A DNA stretch of 11,084 bases, taken from assembly GCA_023230905.1 (NCBI GenBank), contig JALNWL010000068.1, forward strand, positions 1 through 11,084. The letters run 5' to 3'. The notes below the pieces were generated by a model that had not been told where the DNA came from, ran no database searches, and worked only from the letters and a program-made list of their open reading frames with translations. Position numbers and translations under genes: made by a program. Source of the DNA: Syntrophales bacterium (GTDB lineage Bacteria > Desulfobacterota > Syntrophia > Syntrophales > UBA2251). Below are positions 7,128 to 11,084 of the stretch, in pieces. How positions within the stretch are numbered: the first letter of the stretch is position 1; every line of letters starts with the position of its first letter.

Positions 7128-7619
7128 ATGAAAAAGATCGCCGTTTATCCTGGTTCTTTCGATCCCATTACCAACGGCCACATCGACATCATCAAGCGGG
7201 GCTTGAGGATGTTCGACGAGATGATCGTCCTCATCGCCTACAATCCCAACAAGAAATCGCTCTTTTCCGTTGAGGAGCGTACGGACTTGATCAAGGAGGT
7301 TCTGAAGTGCAACGGCCGGGTGCGCATCGACAGCTTTTCCGGACTCCTCGTGGACTACGTCAAGGGCGCCGGCGCGAATGTCATCCTGAGGGGACTGCGC
7401 GCCCTGTCCGATTTTGAATACGAATTTCAGATGGCCCTGATCAACCGCCGGTTGAATCGGGACATCGAGACGGTCTTCCTCATGACCGGTTACAAGTGGT
7501 TCTACACGAGCTCTAATATCATCAAGGAGGCGGCGAGTCTCGGCGGTTCCGTCAAGGGATTGGTTCCGGACATCGTCTATCAGAAACTTTTGGACAAATA
7601 CGGAAATCAACCAAGATGA
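7128..7619 (+). CDS. coaD: Phosphopantetheine adenylyltransferase
   Basis: CoaD transfers AMP from ATP to 4'-phosphopantetheine, giving dephospho-CoA and pyrophosphate, the penultimate step of coenzyme A synthesis. The 163 residues match the family size. The nucleotidyltransferase motif is PGSFDP (8-13) followed by TNGH (15-18). RGLR (88-91) and the second nucleotide-binding motif YTSSNIIKE (126-134) are present. That second motif is usually closer to FISSxxxKE, so the YT is a mild variant. The ATG at 7128 lies 13 bases after AAAGGAG (7108-7114), a rather wide spacing, but no nearer in-frame start fits the motif position. It overlaps the downstream aminotransferase gene by four bases. Confidence 0.97.
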   Translation: MKKIAVYPGSFDPITNGHIDIIKRGLRMFDEMIVLIAYNPNKKSLFSVEERTDLIKEVLKCNGRVRIDSFSGLLVDYVKGAGANVILRGLRALSDFEYEFQMALINRRLNRDIETVFLMTGYKWFYTSSNIIKEAASLGGSVKGLVPDIVYQKLLDKYGNQPR

Positions 7620-8809
7620 ACTTCGCACGCAGAATTCAGCGCATCAAACCGTCGCCGACCTTGGCCATCACGATGAAGGCCAACGCGTTGCGGTCGCAGG
7701 GACGGGACATCATCGGTTTCGGCGCCGGGGAGCCCGATTTCGACACCCCGGAGCACATCCGCCGCGCGGCGGTCGAGGCGATCGAGCAGGGATTCACTCG
7801 CTATACGCCGGTCGGTGGAATCGACGAACTCAAGGACGCCGTCACGGCAAAGCTGTTGCGGGATCAGGGCCTCGCCTATCAGCGCTCGCAGATCGTGGTG
7901 TCCTGCGGCGCCAAACACACCCTCTACAACCTGGCCCAGGTCCTCTTTGAAGAGGGGGACGATGTCATCATTCCCGCCCCGTACTGGGTGTCCTATCCCG
8001 ACATTGTGCTCCTCGCCGGGGCGAACCCCGTCATTTTGCCCACGCGCGAGGAAGACGGCTACAAGGTTCAGCCTTCGGACCTGGTACGCGCCTTTACTCC
8101 GGCCACGAAGGCCGTCATCCTGAACAGTCCGAGCAATCCGACGGGCGCGGCCTACAGCGAGGCGGAGTTGCGCGCCCTGGGGGACGTGGTCCGGGATCGG
8201 GACATTTGGGTCATATCCGACGACATCTATGAAAAGATCGTCTATGACGGATTCCGGTTTCATCACATGGCCGCGCTTGACGAGCGCCTGCGGGCGCACA
8301 CCCTGGTCGTCAACGGTGTCTCGAAAGCCTACGCCATGACCGGATGGCGAATCGGGTATGCCGCCGGACCCGCGGACGTCATCGCCGCCGTCACGAAGAT
8401 CCAGAGCCAGAACACGTCAAATACGACCTCGATCTCCCAGAAGGCCGCCGTTGCGGCCCTGAACGGCGATCAGGGCGTGGTGGGGGCCATGGTCGAGGAG
8501 TTTCAGCGTCGCCGGGATGTCATCGTGGCGGGGCTGAATGCCATGGAAGGCGTGCGCTGTCACACCCCCCAGGGGGCGTTTTACGTGTTCCCGAACGTTG
8601 CCCGTCTCTTCGGAAAATCCTATCACGGCCGGACCCTGACCGGCTCGGCCGATGTGGCGGCCTGGCTCCTCGACGCCGCAAATTGCGCCGTCGTACCCGG
8701 AATCGCCTTCGGCGAAGACACCTGCATCCGACTTTCCTATGCGACCTCGCTCGCGAACATCGAAACCGGGCTGGAGCGCATCGCGGCGGCCATCAAACAA
8801 CTCTCCTGA
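7616..8809 (+). CDS. Pyridoxal-phosphate class I aminotransferase, probable aspartate aminotransferase
   Basis: This is a fold-type I PLP enzyme, most like the bacterial Ib aspartate aminotransferases. Those interconvert aspartate and 2-oxoglutarate with oxaloacetate and glutamate in the cytosol. The 397-residue product shows FGAGEPDFDTP near residues 35-45 and SPSNPTG (171-177). The Schiff-base lysine is K237 in GVSKAYAMTGWRIGY. A C-terminal CIRLSYATS supplies the expected carboxylate-binding arginine. The start forms an ATGA with the coaD stop. Substrate choice within this subfamily (aspartate, prephenate, aromatic) cannot be settled from motifs, so I leave the symbol open. Proximity to asd fits aspartate-family metabolism. 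The PurF-like gene follows after 12 bases in the same reading frame. Confidence 0.9.
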   Translation: MNFARRIQRIKPSPTLAITMKANALRSQGRDIIGFGAGEPDFDTPEHIRRAAVEAIEQGFTRYTPVGGIDELKDAVTAKLLRDQGLAYQRSQIVVSCGAKHTLYNLAQVLFEEGDDVIIPAPYWVSYPDIVLLAGANPVILPTREEDGYKVQPSDLVRAFTPATKAVILNSPSNPTGAAYSEAELRALGDVVRDRDIWVISDDIYEKIVYDGFRFHHMAALDERLRAHTLVVNGVSKAYAMTGWRIGYAAGPADVIAAVTKIQSQNTSNTTSISQKAAVAALNGDQGVVGAMVEEFQRRRDVIVAGLNAMEGVRCHTPQGAFYVFPNVARLFGKSYHGRTLTGSADVAAWLLDAANCAVVPGIAFGEDTCIRLSYATSLANIETGLERIAAAIKQLS

Positions 8810-8821
8810 AACGAGGCAATC

Positions 8822-10219
8822 ATGGGCGGACTATTCGGGGTCGTCAAGACGGTCAACTGTTCCAAGACCCTGTTTTACGGAACGGACTACCATTCCCATC
8901 TGGGGACGGAAAACGGCGGGCTGGCCGTCTGCGGCGCAAAGGGCTTCTATCATACGATCCACAGCATCAGTCAGGCCCAGTTTAAATCCCGCTTCGTGGA
9001 CGACTACAAGGAAATGGACGGGACGCTCGGCATCGGCTCCATCGACGATGATGCGCCCCAGCCACTGATCATCCGCTCGAAATTCGGGACGTTCGCCATC
9101 GCGGCCACGGGTCAGGTCTCCAACAAGAAGGCCCTCATGGCGGGACTCCTTGATCAGTGCGATTCCTTCAATGAAATGACGCTCGGAGGGATCAATACCG
9201 TGGAGCTCGTCGCCAAGCTGATCAGCCGGGGGAGCGATATCGCGGACGGGATCGAGCGGATGCAGGAGGCCATCGAGGGATCGATCTGTGTGCTCGTCAT
9301 GACGGCCGACGGGATTTACGCCGCCCGGGACCGTTACGGGCGCTTCCCCCTGACCATCGGAGAACGCATCGGCGGGCGCGGAATGGCCGTGGCGACCGAG
9401 GCGAGCGCGTTTCCGAATCTCGGCTATCAGCTGTGTCACTTCCTGGGTCCGGGAGAAATCGTTTTCCTGTCCGCGGACGGCCTCAAGGTTTTGCGCCCCC
9501 CCCGGGAGCGGCGGCAGGTCTGCGCCTTTCTCTGGATCTATACCGGCTATCCGGCGTCCATCTACGACGGCATTGGCGTGGAGATGGCCCGGGAGCGCTG
9601 TGGCCGCGCCATGGCCCGGAACGACGACATGGAAGCGGATTTAGTCACGGGCATTCCCGACTCCGGCGTGGGACACGCCATCGGCTATGCCATGGAATCC
9701 GGGATTCCTTTCCGGCGCCCCCTCGTCAAATACACCCCCGGCTACGGTCGGAGCTACACCCCACCCTCGCAGGACATCCGGGACCTTGTCGCGACGATGA
9801 AAATCAGCGCCGTTCGGGAGGTCATCCAGGGGAGCCGGATGATCGTCTGCGACGATTCCATCGTCCGGGGGACGCAGCTGAAGAATTTCACGATCGCGAA
9901 GCTCTGGGAAAACGGCGCCCGGGAAATCCATGTTCGGCCTGCCTGTCCTCCCCTGATGTATCCTTGTATTTTCGGCTCCTCCACCCGAACCTTCGCAGAG
10001 CTCGCCTGCCGCCGGGCCATCCGGGCCATCGAGGGGCGCGACACGGATAACGTGGAGGCTTACCTCGACCGCCGGTCGGAGGAATACCGGAGCATGGTCG
10101 AGTGGATTCGCCGGGACCTCAACGTGACATCCCTGAAATACCTGCCGATCGAAGACATGATCGCGGCCATCGGCCTGCCGGAAACGGAGCTGTGCCTCTA
10201 TTGCTGGCGGGGTCGCTGA
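8822..10219 (+). CDS. PurF-like protein with a degenerate glutaminase domain (amidophosphoribosyltransferase paralogue)
   Basis: The 465-residue protein aligns over its length with glutamine PRPP amidotransferase (PurF), which makes 5-phosphoribosylamine in purine synthesis. The N-terminal half is an Ntn glutaminase fold without its chemistry. It starts MGGLFGVV where PurF has MCG, so the nucleophile Cys is Gly. HRGQ is replaced by HLGT (26-29), the GHxRY stretch by GIGSID (70-75), and AHNG by AATG (94-97). The C-terminal half is well preserved: PDSGVG (279-284), KISAVREVIQG (327-337), and the PRPP loop CDDSIVRGT (343-351). C234, C382, C458 and C461 match the [4Fe-4S] ligands of Bacillus-type PurF. 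The protein ends four residues after the last Cys. GAGG (8813-8816) precedes ATG 8822. I recall similar Cys-less homologues in other anaerobes, usually annotated as plain amidophosphoribosyltransferase. True activity is unknown; an ammonia-dependent or regulatory role is inference. Confidence 0.85.
   Translation: MGGLFGVVKTVNCSKTLFYGTDYHSHLGTENGGLAVCGAKGFYHTIHSISQAQFKSRFVDDYKEMDGTLGIGSIDDDAPQPLIIRSKFGTFAIAATGQVSNKKALMAGLLDQCDSFNEMTLGGINTVELVAKLISRGSDIADGIERMQEAIEGSICVLVMTADGIYAARDRYGRFPLTIGERIGGRGMAVATEASAFPNLGYQLCHFLGPGEIVFLSADGLKVLRPPRERRQVCAFLWIYTGYPASIYDGIGVEMARERCGRAMARNDDMEADLVTGIPDSGVGHAIGYAMESGIPFRRPLVKYTPGYGRSYTPPSQDIRDLVATMKISAVREVIQGSRMIVCDDSIVRGTQLKNFTIAKLWENGAREIHVRPACPPLMYPCIFGSSTRTFAELACRRAIRAIEGRDTDNVEAYLDRRSEEYRSMVEWIRRDLNVTSLKYLPIEDMIAAIGLPETELCLYCWRGR
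9496..9503 (+). repeat. C8 homopolymer inside the PurF-like gene
   Basis: Eight consecutive C are followed directly by GGG and encode part of the RPP segment near residues 225-227, just before the first cluster cysteine C234. The frame is intact as given. A one-base slip here would truncate the protein before its PRPP and cluster-binding half. Confidence 0.6.
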
Positions 10220-10416
10220 ACGCGCTCCCTTTTTCACCGGAAACATCTCCCATGCGCGCTCGCGAGATCCGTTGTCCTGGTGGGGCGAAGCGCCCTTCAA
10301 GGCGGCGGCGTGCTGCGATCCCGCGCATTTAGACATTGATCGGGGCCGGTTTTTCGTGATAGGTTAAGGGAAATGCCGGGGTGGCCCGATGACGCGGTCG
10401 TAGATTGAAATCAGCG
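10220..10416 (+). other. Spacer between the PurF-like gene and ispG
   Basis: This is the longest gene-free stretch (197 bases). It contains a small hairpin GGGCG / CGCCC (10283-10287 with 10291-10295, AAG loop) with no following T run. An 8-bp palindrome CTCGCGAG lies at 10259-10266, and a T5 run at 10350-10354 has no strong stem before it. A weak sigma-70-like pair, TTGATC (10336-10341) and TAGGTT (10360-10365) spaced by 18 bases, could start an ispG transcript, but the match is poor. The size of the gap compared with all others in the window suggests that ispG has its own control. Confidence 0.4.
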
Positions 10417-11084
10417 ATGCGAAGAAAACATACCCAGTCGGTTTTCATAGGCGGTGTTCAGGTGGGGGGCGGAGCGCCGGTCGTCGTCCAGTCCATGACG
10501 AATACCGATACGCGTGACGTCCGGAAAACGGTTCGCCAGGTCCGCCGCCTGGCACGCGCCGGATGCGAAATCGTCCGGGTTGCCGTACCGGATGCAGAGG
10601 CCGCTCAGGCGCTTCGGGCGATCAGAAAAGCCAGCCGGCTTCCGCTGATCGCCGACATCCATTTCCAGTACGGACTTGCCCTTGCGGCGATCAATGAAGG
10701 GGTCGATGCGATCCGGATCAACCCGGGCAACCTCGCGCGGGATAAAATCCGCCGGATCGCGAAGGCGGCAGGTGAGGCGGGCATTCCGATCCGCATCGGC
10801 ATTAATGCGGGATCGCTTGAAAAGGATCTTCTGGCCCAATACGGCGGACCGAATGCACCCGCGCTCGTGGAAAGCGCCCTCCGACACATCGATGTCCTTC
10901 GACAGTCGGGCTTCGAAGCCATCAAGGTTTCCCTAAAATCTTCGGATGTCCTGACCACCCTCGCGGCCTATCGTGAGATGTCCGCCCGGAGCGACTGCCC
11001 CCTTCATCTCGGGGTGACGGAGGCCGGAACGGAGGTGCAGGCCGCCGTCAAGTCGTCCCTCGGGATCGGCATGCTGCTCGCGGA
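10417..11084 (+). CDS. ispG: 4-hydroxy-3-methylbut-2-enyl diphosphate synthase, 5' part
   Basis: IspG (GcpE) is the [4Fe-4S] enzyme that converts 2-C-methyl-D-erythritol 2,4-cyclodiphosphate to HMBPP, the penultimate MEP pathway step. The first 222 residues are in the window and the gene continues past its end. They form most of the TIM-barrel domain, with QSMTNTDT (25-32), ADIHF (79-83), RINPGN (100-105), GINAGSLEKDLL (128-139) and HLGVTEAG (197-204). The cluster-binding cysteines belong to the C-terminal part and are not visible. ATG 10417 places the family pattern at the usual distance from the N-terminus. An in-frame TTG at 10405 is a weak alternative, and no good ribosome-binding site is seen for either. 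The gene often follows rseP directly in other proteobacteria but here lies eight genes downstream. Confidence 0.96.
   Translation, partial: MRRKHTQSVFIGGVQVGGGAPVVVQSMTNTDTRDVRKTVRQVRRLARAGCEIVRVAVPDAEAAQALRAIRKASRLPLIADIHFQYGLALAAINEGVDAIRINPGNLARDKIRRIAKAAGEAGIPIRIGINAGSLEKDLLAQYGGPNAPALVESALRHIDVLRQSGFEAIKVSLKSSDVLTTLAAYREMSARSDCPLHLGVTEAGTEVQAAVKSSLGIGMLLA

Noticed and set aside
8822..8830. Idea that the missing N-terminal Cys of the PurF-like protein is a wrong start or a sequencing error
   Set aside because: There is a stop only four codons upstream in the same frame, with no Cys between, and several other glutaminase motifs are changed as well.
10282..10296. Hairpin GGGCG-AAG-CGCCC after the PurF-like gene as an intrinsic terminator
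   Set aside because: The stem is short and is followed by TTCAAGG rather than a T run. The T5 at 10350-10354 is too far away.
10252..10332. A 26-codon frame starting MRAREIRCPGG in the spacer before ispG
   Set aside because: There is no ribosome-binding site and the composition is Arg/Ala-rich, as expected of GC-rich noncoding DNA.
10373..10408. An 11-codon frame (MPGWPDDAVVD) just before ispG that might be a leader peptide
   Set aside because: The purine stretch before it is too close to the ATG, it lacks runs of a regulatory amino acid, and no alternative stem pair is evident.

Overview
The window is a densely packed, GC-rich (roughly 60%) chromosomal stretch in which every credible gene lies on the + strand. 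It holds eleven complete genes and the 5' two thirds of a twelfth. No mobile element, CRISPR array, tRNA or rRNA is visible. The gene content (MEP isoprenoid pathway, short-type phosphatidylserine decarboxylase, single-PDZ RseP, Cys-less PurF paralogue) and the order cdsA-dxr-rseP-tsaB-psd-pssA-asd suggest an anaerobic Deltaproteobacterium/Desulfobacterota, possibly near the Syntrophales. That placement is inference from gene order and protein character, not a search result.

Layout. Positions 1-137 are a G-rich leader with a run of ten G directly before cdsA. cdsA (138-950) and dxr (947-2113) overlap by four bases. rseP (2153-3259) follows a small hairpin and overlaps tsaB (3256-3972). After a 74-base gap come psd (4047-4691) and pssA (4688-5473), again overlapping. 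A 68-base gap with a perfect 8-bp inverted repeat leads to asd (5542-6558), which overlaps rsmD (6555-7106). coaD (7128-7619) overlaps a class I aminotransferase gene (7616-8809). A PurF-like gene (8822-10219) follows after 12 bases. A 197-base spacer then precedes ispG, which starts at 10417 and runs off the window.

How the genes fit together. CdsA makes CDP-diacylglycerol, PssA converts it to phosphatidylserine, and Psd decarboxylates that to phosphatidylethanolamine, so the CDP-diacylglycerol-to-PE branch is complete here. Dxr and IspG are an early and a late step of the MEP isoprenoid pathway. RseP is the intramembrane protease of envelope-stress signalling. TsaB and RsmD act in translation (tRNA t6A formation and 16S rRNA methylation). 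Asd and the aminotransferase belong to aspartate-family metabolism, and CoaD makes dephospho-CoA. The pattern is a housekeeping superoperon.

The most unusual gene is the PurF-like one. Its N-terminal glutaminase half has lost the nucleophile cysteine (the protein starts Met-Gly-Gly) and most glutamine-binding motifs. Its C-terminal half keeps the PRPP loop and all four cysteines expected to bind a [4Fe-4S] cluster. It is probably not a normal glutamine-dependent PRPP amidotransferase, and its true reaction is not evident from the sequence.
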